From JABFXC01 sp045804265 (GTDB lineage: Bacteria > Gemmatimonadota > Gemmatimonadetes > Gemmatimonadales > Gemmatimonadaceae), in NCBI GenBank assembly GCA_045804265.1, contig JBJMNK010000116.1, positions 1-64,000 of the forward strand: 64,000 bases of DNA. The letters are read 5' to 3'. Below are positions 15,439-23,331 of the stretch, piece by piece. Made by a program: the position numbers and the translations under genes. Within the stretch, counting starts at the first letter, position 1; each line of letters begins with the position of its first letter. Under the pieces are notes generated by a model that worked only from the letters and a program-made list of their open reading frames with translations, did no database searches and was not told the DNA's origin.

Positions 15439-16680
15439 ATGAGACGCCCATCGGCGATGACGATCGTCTGCGGCATTACGGCCGCGATCACACTCGGAAT
15501 GGCGAGCACCGCGCGTGCGCAATCGGGCTCGACGAGCTCGACGTCCAGCACAAGCGCTGACACGACCCACCGCGGGACGCGCGTGCGCAGCTCGACGAGG
15601 AAGGGGAAGTCGTCGAGCGGGTCGACCGCACGGAGATCATCACGCAGCTCTTCGGCGAGCGGGTCGAGCAGCTCGACGCGGCGAACGGGGTCGGCGCGTC
15701 GATCCTCGTCGAGCCGCACGTCGCCGCGTGACACGAGCATGAGCGGGAGCCGGAACGGGATGAGCGGCGGGAACAGCGGGTTGGTGAACGGCACGTCAAA
15801 TGGCTCGATCGGGACGACCGGAGCGGGGAACGCGAACGGCTCCTACAATGGCTCGTACAACGGGTCGGCGGGCTACAACAATGGAGCGGTGAACGGCGCC
15901 AACGGCAGCCAGTATCCGTGCAACTACGGCCTGTCGAATGGCGGCGTGAATGGCACGATGAATGGCACGATGAATGGCACGATGAATGGCACGATGAATG
16001 GCACGATGAACGGTACGACCAACGGCACGATTAATGGCACGGCGAATAGCTCGATGAATGGAACCGCGCCCGGCACGAACAACGGTTCAGTGAACGGCAC
16101 GTCTAGCGCGACCACGAATGGGGGCGTTGCAGGAAACGCGTATCCGCAAGGGAATAACGCCGGCACGAACGGCACCAATACCGCCAGCACGTATCCGGGT
16201 ACCAGCGTCGCGGCGAACGGCGGCACGACGGGCGGCACGAGCAACAACGGCACGAACGTCGGCGTCAGCGGCGGCGTCAACAGCGGGATGAACAGCGGCG
16301 TGAACAACGGGACCACTGGCGGCGTGAACAACGGAACGAACGCTGGCGTCTACAACGGCACGAATGGTGGCGTGAACAACGGGACGGGAACAAACAGCGT
16401 GAACTGCACGCCTAACGGTTCGAACAGCGGCTACCAGGGTACGAACCAGGGGAACGGTCAGGGCACGAACACCAATGGCTATCCCGGCACGGCGCCGCGC
16501 AATGGCACGAACGGGACGAACGGGACCAATGGTACGAACGGCACTCGCCAGCCGAATGGATCGGGCAGCGGGTCGACCGGAAGCTCCACCGGCACCACCG
16601 GTAACACCGGCGTCGGCACCGGTACCGGGACTGGCACCGGCAGTGGGAGCACCGGCACCGGCGGGCGGCCGCCGCGGTAG
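15439..16680 (+). CDS. Secreted low-complexity protein rich in Asn-Gly-Thr repeats
   Basis: A 413-residue protein with a signal peptide ending STARAQ. The first third is Ser/Thr/Arg-rich (SSTSSTSADTT, ARRSSRSSS). From about residue 115 on it is built almost wholly from Asn, Gly, Thr, Ser and Val, with dozens of NGT, NGS and NNGT triplets, including five tandem MNGT units. The tail is Gly/Thr-rich and ends GGRPPR. Two isolated cysteines (YPCNYG and VNCTPN) could form a disulfide. I do not recognise the family. Every NGT/NGS is formally an N-glycosylation sequon, and the composition fits a flexible or fibrous surface protein. The start is supported by AGGAGGT upstream. Confidence 0.78.
   Translation: MRRPSAMTIVCGITAAITLGMASTARAQSGSTSSTSSTSADTTHRGTRVRSSTRKGKSSSGSTARRSSRSSSASGSSSSTRRTGSARRSSSSRTSPRDTSMSGSRNGMSGGNSGLVNGTSNGSIGTTGAGNANGSYNGSYNGSAGYNNGAVNGANGSQYPCNYGLSNGGVNGTMNGTMNGTMNGTMNGTMNGTTNGTINGTANSSMNGTAPGTNNGSVNGTSSATTNGGVAGNAYPQGNNAGTNGTNTASTYPGTSVAANGGTTGGTSNNGTNVGVSGGVNSGMNSGVNNGTTGGVNNGTNAGVYNGTNGGVNNGTGTNSVNCTPNGSNSGYQGTNQGNGQGTNTNGYPGTAPRNGTNGTNGTNGTNGTRQPNGSGSGSTGSSTGTTGNTGVGTGTGTGTGSGSTGTGGRPPR
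15949..16008 (+). repeat. 12-bp tandem repeat, five perfect copies
   Basis: AATGGCACGATG is repeated five times head to tail and then decays into variants up to about 16056. It encodes NGTM units in the secreted protein. Slippage would change the length in frame. Confidence 0.9.
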
Positions 16681-16761
16681 ATCGCACTCGGCGATGGGCC
16701 GCACGAACGACGAACAAGCCGATCGGGCCGCTCACGCCTGACGACGAGAAGGAAGTGAACG

Positions 16762-16819
16762 GGAGGCACAGAGGGCACAGAGGAGTTCGATCAAAACCCT
16801 CTGTGCCCTCTGTGCCTCC
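16762..16819. repeat. CACAGAG-type inverted repeat, copy 1
   Basis: Two perfect 22-bp arms (16762-16783 and 16798-16819) are built from the 9-nt unit GGCACAGAG in tandem, separated by 14 nt. A second copy with similar flanks (TGTGG...CGTTG.AGTT) is at 42731-42789. The rest of the gap 16681-16999 holds nothing recognisable. Confidence 0.8.
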
Positions 16820-16999
16820 TGTGGTTGTGTCGTTGCAGTTCGATCTGCTTCGGTCGTCGCCGCTGCTTCACGGCGTTCGGTTGCGTGATACCAGGCTGAC
16901 CAGCCGATCGCCCTTGGTCGCGCGACCAGCCGCAACCGCCCGACTCATGATCTGCTGACGGGGCGCTGCGCTCTGCCGCCATCCCGCGTGCCTCGCTGC

Positions 17000-17944
17000 C
17001 TAACGCTGTGGCGCCGGCGCGACCGGCAGCTGCTTCTCCAGCGTGACGTCGAGGGAACGAAGAAACGACTCGACCGCGCTCGTGTACCCGGGATCGAGGC
17101 CAAGGCGGGCGTCGGCGTCGGCGTGGGATAGATCCTCGCGCAGCACCGACACGCGAACGCCGAGCGAGTCACCCTTCGCCGCAAATCGATCCGCCCGGTT
17201 ACAACTCGCAGGGCGCCGGATCGAGCAGACGAGCAGGATCGGCCGCGCCGCGCCGGTCAGCGCGGCGATCGGCGACACGGAACGCCAGTACGCAGTGTCG
17301 CGCCCAAACGCACGATCGTACAAACGCACGTGCGGCGCGCGCATGATCTCCGGAATATCGAGCGCGCCACTCTCGATCGAGACGACTCCGAGCCATGGGA
17401 TGATCGGCAGCTCGCGCGTCAGCGACGGCGATGTCGCCAGCAGCGTGACCAGGTGCGCGCCCGCGGAGTGCCCCATGAGGATGAATCTGGCCGCGCTTCC
17501 ACCCCACTCGGTGACGCGCTGCTGCGCGACAGCGATCGCGCGCGCGACGTCCTTCGCCTGCTCGAGCGGGTCGGCCTCGGGCAGCATGCGATAGTTCGTC
17601 GAGATCACGATGAAGCCGCGGGGCACCCAGCGCGCGACCTTGTTCCCGGTCACGCCGCGCGCTGACTTGTCGCCGTACGCCCACCCGCCGCCGTGCACCA
17701 TGAAGATCACCGGCGCATCCTTCGCGTCAGGCGGCGCGTACACGTCGAAGCGCTGTCGGAGGTCAGGACCGAAGCGAACGTTGCGCACGATGCGCGGCGC
17801 GGCGGGCGCGGCCTGTCGCGACACAGCCTGTGGTTGCGCGGCCTGCAAGGAGTGGCCGAATGACGCGCGACACAGCCCGATGCTGACGAGCGCGATCGCG
17901 CCAAGGCGGACAGCGCCCGCGGCGCGCGATTGCAACGTTTCCAC
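17000..17944 (-). CDS. Exported alpha/beta hydrolase (esterase-like)
   Basis: A 314-residue hydrolase with a signal-like N-terminus (LGAIALVSIGLCRASFG). Motifs are the oxyanion HGGGWAYGDK and the nucleophile elbow GHSAGAHLV, with STNYRMLPEAD between them, as in the BD-FAE/carboxylesterase group. The catalytic His is likely in EDLSHADADARLG. The reaction is ester hydrolysis; the substrate is unknown, but feruloyl or acyl-sugar esters are typical of this family and would fit the nearby glycosidases. The start follows an AT-rich stretch. It is a single gene facing the NGT-protein gene convergently. Confidence 0.85.
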   Translation of the reverse strand: METLQSRAAGAVRLGAIALVSIGLCRASFGHSLQAAQPQAVSRQAAPAAPRIVRNVRFGPDLRQRFDVYAPPDAKDAPVIFMVHGGGWAYGDKSARGVTGNKVARWVPRGFIVISTNYRMLPEADPLEQAKDVARAIAVAQQRVTEWGGSAARFILMGHSAGAHLVTLLATSPSLTRELPIIPWLGVVSIESGALDIPEIMRAPHVRLYDRAFGRDTAYWRSVSPIAALTGAARPILLVCSIRRPASCNRADRFAAKGDSLGVRVSVLREDLSHADADARLGLDPGYTSAVESFLRSLDVTLEKQLPVAPAPQR

Positions 17945-18039
17945 CCCGAAAAATTATCCAGTGCGACGAGGCGGCGCAGGTCGGCGCAGATCACCAATCA
18001 TGCGCCGCTCTCGTCGATCGCGCCGAGCGCTGACCGCGC

Positions 18040-18549
18040 TCAGCGCTCGTCGGCGGTCGGCCCGTACATCTGGGGCACCTTCTCGTCGAGCAGCCGCAGG
18101 TAGAGGCCGAGCTGCGCGCGATGGTGCACGATGTGGTTGAGCACCATCGACCGCAGCATCTGGTAGCGCGGCGCGCTCATCATCGTTACGCCCGTCTTCT
18201 TCAGCGTCCACGGAACGTTGAAATCGTCGTCCGACGCCGCGGCGAGCGCGGCTCGTCCTGCCGTCGCGTTGCGGTCGAATTCCGCGAGCAGTGTCGCGGT
18301 TGTCTCGATGCTGTAGCCCGGGAACCGCGGACCGCTCGCGGGCATGATGTCGAGCTCAGTGCGCTGCATCATCATCGGCGCCCAGCCGGGGAGGCGAGCG
18401 ACGAGCTGCGCGAGATGCGCCAGCGGAAACGACTTCGCGTGGGGCTTCCACTCGCCGCGGCCGTCAGGCACCCGCTCGAGCACGCGGCGCGTGCTCGGAA
18501 TCTCGGCGTCGTATTCGGGGAGCAGCAGTTCAGCGATGCGCATGATCAT
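18040..18549 (-). CDS. DinB-family protein
   Basis: A 169-residue four-helix-bundle protein. HLAQLVARLPGWAPMMM and MVLNHIVHHRAQLGLYLRLL carry the three His expected to bind a metal in the DinB/YfiT fold. Members include mycothiol- or bacillithiol-dependent transferases, but most are uncharacterised. The start given is ATG 18549, two residues before a second ATG; the frame is open further upstream without homology. It is divergent from the GH43-like gene. Confidence 0.82.
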   Translation of the reverse strand: MIMRIAELLLPEYDAEIPSTRRVLERVPDGRGEWKPHAKSFPLAHLAQLVARLPGWAPMMMQRTELDIMPASGPRFPGYSIETTATLLAEFDRNATAGRAALAAASDDDFNVPWTLKKTGVTMMSAPRYQMLRSMVLNHIVHHRAQLGLYLRLLDEKVPQMYGPTADER

Positions 18550-18695
18550 CGACCTGGTGAATGGTGGCGCAGGAGCAGCAGCCACGCGGTGATCCTGCTT
18601 GGCGCGCACGGGAAGACGAAGCTACGACGCATGGAACTCCCGCGATAGCGAGGGTGCGGGCTGGCCGCGGAGGTGGATCGGGGATAAGCTGCGCC

Positions 18696-20141
18696 ATGAA
18701 ACGTCCTGCCCTGCTCATCATGACGCTGGCCGCGGCGGGCTGCGCCACGACGGTGCCGCGCTCGACGAGCGTGGCCGACGGTGCAGGCAGCAGTTCGGCG
18801 TCGATCCCCGCGCGATCGACCTACTGCAACCCACTCGATCTGGACTATCGCTTCGCGCTCGACACGCCGAGCCGCCGCGACGCGGCGGATCCGGTGATCG
18901 TGTTCTTCGACGACGAGTACTATCTCTTCGCGTCGAACAGCGGCGGGTACTGGCACTCGCGCGACATGCGCGAATGGGCGCTCGTAACTCCAGACGGTCT
19001 CCCACGCATAGACGATGTACCGGCGATCCTCGTCCGCGATCGACGCGTCTACTACACGGCGAGCGAGTCGATGGCGCTCTACACGAGCGACGCGCCAGGG
19101 ACGGGATCGTGGCGCAAGGTGGCTGATCTCGCGAGCTATGCCGAGCCTGCGCTGTTCGCCGACGACGATGGGCGCGTGTACCTCTACTATCGCTCGGCCG
19201 CCGGCGACGCGATCTCGGCGGTGGAGCTCGATCCTCATGACGCGTTCAAGGTGCTCGGCGCGCCGCACGACGTCGTGCGTATGCGCGCGGCGGCGCGGCC
19301 ATGGATGACGAAGCACGACGGGCAGTACCATCTCGAGCTGTCGGGCGGTGTTGCGACTGCCGGCGGTGCGCGGGAACGCGCCTTCGTTTCAAGCGCGCCA
19401 ACGGGCTCGTTCGCCGAGCTCCCGGGCGCTCGCGTGGCGTCCGGGCGCGAGGATCTCCCTCCCGCGGGACGCTCGTCGACGTTCCGCGATCGCGGCGGCC
19501 ATCTCTGGCGCGCGACGACGATGCCTCTGTCGGCAGGGCACGCCCCCGAGCGACGGTTAGGCATCCTCCCCGCCGGCTTCGACAGCAGCGGGACGCTGCG
19601 GGTAGACGCGTCGCACGAGGATTATCCGCGACTCCTGCCTGACGTCGCGGACGCGCAGCTCCATCATGGCCTGACGGGTTGGACGCTCCTGTCGGCGAGA
19701 AGGATCGCGACTGCATCCTCGAGCCTCGCGGACCATCTGCCTGCGCTCGCGTTCGATGAGGATGCGAGCACCTGGTGGAGCGCGGCGAGCGGTGGCGTCG
19801 GCGAGTGGCTCCGCGTGGACCTCGGATCGATCGTCCGGGTCACCGCCATCCAGATCAACTTCGCCGAGCAGGACACTCACACCCTCGGTCGTGACGACGA
19901 CAGCTACCAGCAGTACATCGTCGAATCCTCGATCGACGGCAGTCGCTGGACGACGCGGCTCGACGAGAGCGCGGCGAAGCGCGACACCCCGCATCATTAC
20001 GTGCAGCTCGACACGGCGCGGAACGCGCGCTACGTGAGGATCACCAACGTTCACGCGGCCTCGGGAGGGACGTTCGCCCTGCGCGGGCTGCGGATCTTCG
20101 GCGTCGGATCAGCGCTGCCGCAACGTCCATCATCAAGATGA
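18696..20141 (+). CDS. Lipoprotein glycosidase-like beta-propeller with F5/8C domain
   Basis: A 481-residue lipoprotein (signal LAAAGCATT). Residues about 45-330 look like a GH43/GH117-type five-bladed beta-propeller: DAADPVIVFFDDEYYLFAS, VYYTASESMALYTS, EPALFADDDGRVYLYY. The Asp in DAADP fits the GH43 general base; the acid is probably Glu in YAEPALF. Residues about 345-475 form an F5/8 type C (discoidin) carbohydrate-binding domain (LAFDEDASTWWSAASGGVGEWLRVDLG, YVRITNVHA). It is likely an outer-membrane-anchored exo-glycosidase of unknown specificity. The ribosome binding site is weak. It overlaps the next gene by 4 bp (ATGA). Confidence 0.8.
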   Translation: MKRPALLIMTLAAAGCATTVPRSTSVADGAGSSSASIPARSTYCNPLDLDYRFALDTPSRRDAADPVIVFFDDEYYLFASNSGGYWHSRDMREWALVTPDGLPRIDDVPAILVRDRRVYYTASESMALYTSDAPGTGSWRKVADLASYAEPALFADDDGRVYLYYRSAAGDAISAVELDPHDAFKVLGAPHDVVRMRAAARPWMTKHDGQYHLELSGGVATAGGARERAFVSSAPTGSFAELPGARVASGREDLPPAGRSSTFRDRGGHLWRATTMPLSAGHAPERRLGILPAGFDSSGTLRVDASHEDYPRLLPDVADAQLHHGLTGWTLLSARRIATASSSLADHLPALAFDEDASTWWSAASGGVGEWLRVDLGSIVRVTAIQINFAEQDTHTLGRDDDSYQQYIVESSIDGSRWTTRLDESAAKRDTPHHYVQLDTARNARYVRITNVHAASGGTFALRGLRIFGVGSALPQRPSSR

Positions 20142-20725
20142 AGAATCTCTGGAGCTCCACCGCCCGCGACGACTGGCAAGGCGCTCTGGGTCGCTACGCC
20201 GCCGTCGTCGCGGCGCAGGGGGTCGGCCCGCTTCCGGCGCTCGACTCATGGTATCGCGACAAGTTGCCGGGGCTGATCGGGGCGCGCCGGCGCCCGCACG
20301 TGACGCACCCCGAGCTGGTCCGGGTGACCGAGTGGAAGATGGCGCGCGGTGTATGGCGAGCGCGGAACCTGGCGCTGGTGCGGGGCAACGATCCGGGGCT
20401 CGTGGAAGAGACGAGCGCCGAAGCGTTAGGCGCTATCCCCGATGAGAGCGCGCCGATCTCGACGCTCGCCGAGCTGGCCGGCGTCGGGCCGGCGACGGCG
20501 TCGGCCGTCGTGGCGGCGGCCCGTCCGGATCTCTATCCGTTCTTCGACGAGCTGGTCGGGGCGCAGGTCCCAGGGCTCGGCAAGCTGGCCTTCTCGCTCG
20601 GCTACTACAAGCGCTATGCGGCGGCGCTGCGCGAGCGGGCGCGGGAGCTGGGCGAGGCGTGGACCCCCGTCATGGTCGAGCGCGCGTTATGGGCGAACGT
20701 CGGAGGAAAGAAGGGGGCGAAGTGA
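20138..20725 (+). CDS. HhH-motif protein, function unknown
   Basis: A 195-residue soluble protein. The clear feature is a helix-hairpin-helix at about 105-122, LAGVGPATASAVVAAARPD, as in DNA glycosylases of the endonuclease III type. It is preceded by ELVRVTEWKMARGVWRARN, which resembles the helical core of that fold. No Fe-S cysteines are present and the usual catalytic Lys/Asp pair is not obvious. It may bind DNA non-specifically. It starts inside the stop of a glycosidase gene (ATGA), an odd pairing, and overlaps the convergent GH16 gene by 39 bp at its 3' end. Confidence 0.65.
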   Translation: MKNLWSSTARDDWQGALGRYAAVVAAQGVGPLPALDSWYRDKLPGLIGARRRPHVTHPELVRVTEWKMARGVWRARNLALVRGNDPGLVEETSAEALGAIPDESAPISTLAELAGVGPATASAVVAAARPDLYPFFDELVGAQVPGLGKLAFSLGYYKRYAAALRERARELGEAWTPVMVERALWANVGGKKGAK

Positions 20726-21580
20726 GGTGACGCGGACCCAATCGACGAGCACATCGCCCTGCCCGTTCCTGATGCGGTCGACCGTTTCCCGCGGAAGGCC
20801 GGGGTAGGGAAGTCGCACGCCGTTCGTCTTCAGCGGGTAGGCACCGCCTAACGCGAGGTTGAGGATGAGGAACTTCGGATTGTCGTAGGCCCAGCGCCCA
20901 TAGTTCTCGATCATCGGACGTGTCGCCCGATAGACGAGCGTCTGGTCGATGCGGAAGGTGATGGTGTCGGGGCGCCAGTCCACGGTGTAGACGTGCCAGT
21001 GCGTGACGTCGTCGCCAGCGGGGAGATAGAGGCGATTGAAGAGCGGCGTGTCGCCCGAATAGCCCGGCCCGTGAAGCGCGACGCTCGCCCAGTCGGGCTC
21101 ACCGACGTTCTCCATCACGTCGATCTCCCCGGTCGCCGGCCAGTCGCCGGCGCCGAGCAGCCAGAACGCCGGCCAGAAGCCACTACCCGCGGGCAGCTTC
21201 ATTCGCGCCGAGGCGACGCCGTACGTGAAGTCGAAGTGATGGTGCGAGTCGAGGTGGGCCGAGACGAAGTCGTGGCGATTGCCGTCGGCCGAGACATACC
21301 CGGGCGCGTAGCGCGGCCGGATGACGAGCGCGCCGTTCGACGCGCCACGCGCCTCGGCGCCACGCGCGATGAACAGCGTCGGTGCGCTATCGACGTACGC
21401 CTGCTGCTCGTCGTTGTACGCGGCGCCGCGGACTTCGACGTTCCACTTCGTGCGGTCGAGCGCCGGGCCGGCGAAGTCGTCGAAGAAGACGACGTCGGAC
21501 GGCGCAGGCGCGGATGCGGGGCGTCGGGTGCATCCCGCGGCGGCGATCACAACCAATGCAACGAATCCCGTTAGGCGCAT
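20687..21580 (-). CDS. GH16 beta-glucanase lipoprotein
   Basis: A 297-residue lipoprotein (signal VIAAAGC, lipidated Cys17) of glycoside hydrolase family 16. The catalytic ExDxxE signature is GEIDVMENVG with Glu152, Asp154 and Glu157. FDDFAGPALDRTKWNVE, the substrate-cleft segment SGFWPAFWLLG and HVYTVDWRPDTITFRID are typical of laminarinases. It should cleave beta-1,3 or mixed-linkage glucans at the cell surface. Together with the neighbouring GH43-like gene it suggests polysaccharide scavenging. The 3' end overlaps the HhH gene convergently. Confidence 0.9.
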   Translation of the reverse strand: MRLTGFVALVVIAAAGCTRRPASAPAPSDVVFFDDFAGPALDRTKWNVEVRGAAYNDEQQAYVDSAPTLFIARGAEARGASNGALVIRPRYAPGYVSADGNRHDFVSAHLDSHHHFDFTYGVASARMKLPAGSGFWPAFWLLGAGDWPATGEIDVMENVGEPDWASVALHGPGYSGDTPLFNRLYLPAGDDVTHWHVYTVDWRPDTITFRIDQTLVYRATRPMIENYGRWAYDNPKFLILNLALGGAYPLKTNGVRLPYPGLPRETVDRIRNGQGDVLVDWVRVTSLRPLLSSDVRP

Positions 21581-21603
21581 CGAACCTCCTGACTGGGCTG
21601 TAA

Positions 21604-21701
21604 GCGATAAGCTATAAGCAGTCAGCGGATCGCGTCGCGGACCGCGTCACCGCAGGCCGGTTGCGCCGTCCGCTGACAGCTCATGGCTTACAGCTTATCG
21701 C
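21604..21701. repeat. Palindromic intergenic element, family 1, copy 2
   Basis: Left arm GCGATAAGCT...CAGTCAGCGGA and right arm TCCGCTGACAG...AGCTTATCGC are near-perfect inverted copies, with an 8-bp insertion in one arm. The GTCAGCGGA core and an inner GCGTCACCGC are shared with the element at 2821-2920. Both copies begin a few bases after the stop codon of an upstream minus-strand gene. Confidence 0.7.
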
Positions 21702-21707
21702 GGACTC

Positions 21708-23273
21708 CTACCAGTCCGTCGGCTTGTAGTCCTTGAGGAAGTGCCCCCAGACATGTTGTCCCGTATTGAAGCCGTCGATGATCGGGTCGACGATGCGCGC
21801 GGCGCCATCGACGATGTCGAGCGGGGGATGGAAGCGGTGCTCGGCGACTTTTCGCGCGGCGATCTCCGCCGGGTCTTCGTCGGTGACCCAGCCGGTGTCG
21901 ACGCTGTTCATGTGAATGCCGTCGGCGATGTAATCGGCGGCGGAGGTGCGCGTCATCATGTTCAGCGCGGCCTTCGCCATGTTCGTGTGCGGATGTCGCG
22001 TCGTCTTGAAGGTGCGATAGAACTGCCCTTCCATCGCCGAGACGTTGACGATGTGCTTGTCGCGCTCCGGCGTCTTCATCATCAGCGGCTTGAGGCGCGC
22101 GTTGAGGATGAATGGCGCGACGGCGTTGACGAGCTGTACCTCGAGCAACTCGACCGACGGCACTTCGGCGAGCATCAATCGCCACGAGTTGCGGCCGCGG
22201 AGGTCCACCTGCTGCATGTCCTGGTCGAGCCGTCCCTCGGGGAAGAGATCCTTCTGCGCGATGCGTTCCTCGGGGAGGAGCGCGACCTGTGAAAGCGCCG
22301 CGGCATGCGCGAGCCCGGCCGCGTCGGCGATCCCGGCGTCGAGCGCGAGCGAGCGGTCGCCCTCGGGGAGCATCGAGTATCCGCGCAGCCCCTCATAACG
22401 GCCGACCAGCTTGCGCACGTGCGCCGGCATCTCGCTCAGCGCCGCCATCTCGCCGGCCATCATGTGCTGGTAGAAGTCGGGCGGCCGCCTAACGGTCTGG
22501 CAGGCGTTGTTGACGATGAAGTCGAGCCGCTGGTGCGAGGTGACCAGCTCGTGGCAGAACGCCTCGACGCTCGGCGTGTGCCGGAGGTCGAGGCCGAAGA
22601 TCTCGAGGCGGTCGGACCAGTCCTCGAAGTCCGGCTCCTGCGCGTAGCGCGCCGCCGAGTCGCGCGGGAAGCGTGTGGTGACGATGAGGTGCGCGCCGGC
22701 GCGAAGCAGCTTGATCCCCGCCTGGTACCCGATCTTGACGCGACCGCCGGTGAGCAGCGCGACGCGACCGCGGAGGTCGGCGGTCTCCGTGCGCTTGGCG
22801 AAGTTCAGCGTGGCGCAGGACGGGCAGAGCTGGTCGTAGAAGTGGTGCAGCTCGGCGTAGTCCCGCTTGCAGATGTAGCAGTTCTGGGTGATGCCATGAT
22901 CGGCGCTGCCCGATTGACCAGGGAGCTCACCGATGCTGGCCGGCGGGAAAACGTTAGGCGAGGTATAGACCGGCTGCCGCCGCAGCTTGCGGATCCCGGT
23001 CTCGGCGAGCGCACTCTCGGCGCGCTGGACCTTCTCGGCCTTGCGAGCCCGCTTGGTGAACTTGAGGAGCTGGCGCCGCTCGACCGCGTCAGGGCGCGAG
23101 ACGCGCCCCGCCGCCTGAAGGAAGCGAGTCCGCTCCTCCGACGGGACGTGGCCAAGCAGCGCGCGATCGGCGGCAACCGCCTCGAGCAGCTCGGTGGCCG
23201 CGCGAAGCTGGTCGAGCAGGGTGACGCCGTCGAGCCGGGGTGCAGCGGGCGCTTCGGGAAGACTTGTGGACAT
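21708..23273 (-). CDS. Atypical short-chain dehydrogenase with N-terminal zinc ribbon
   Basis: A 521-residue protein. Residues 1-165 are a helical extension ending in a CxxC...CxxC zinc ribbon (Cys132, 135, 150, 153). The SDR domain follows: TGGRVKIGYQAG nucleotide loop from 175, FIVNNACQT, and NVSAMEG with the catalytic-type Ser. Where classical SDRs have YxxxK this protein has TNMAK in HPHTNMAKAALNMM, so the Tyr is replaced. It belongs to a known divergent SDR subgroup with this sequence, so the loss is not recent damage. NAD(P) binding is likely; the reaction is uncertain. No close operon partner. Confidence 0.82.
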   Translation of the reverse strand: MSTSLPEAPAAPRLDGVTLLDQLRAATELLEAVAADRALLGHVPSEERTRFLQAAGRVSRPDAVERRQLLKFTKRARKAEKVQRAESALAETGIRKLRRQPVYTSPNVFPPASIGELPGQSGSADHGITQNCYICKRDYAELHHFYDQLCPSCATLNFAKRTETADLRGRVALLTGGRVKIGYQAGIKLLRAGAHLIVTTRFPRDSAARYAQEPDFEDWSDRLEIFGLDLRHTPSVEAFCHELVTSHQRLDFIVNNACQTVRRPPDFYQHMMAGEMAALSEMPAHVRKLVGRYEGLRGYSMLPEGDRSLALDAGIADAAGLAHAAALSQVALLPEERIAQKDLFPEGRLDQDMQQVDLRGRNSWRLMLAEVPSVELLEVQLVNAVAPFILNARLKPLMMKTPERDKHIVNVSAMEGQFYRTFKTTRHPHTNMAKAALNMMTRTSAADYIADGIHMNSVDTGWVTDEDPAEIAARKVAEHRFHPPLDIVDGAARIVDPIIDGFNTGQHVWGHFLKDYKPTDW

Positions 23274-23331
23274 CCATGAAATCTAACCGCTCCAAGCGAC
23301 CGGGAGTGCGTGCCGGTGCTACGAGGTTCGC

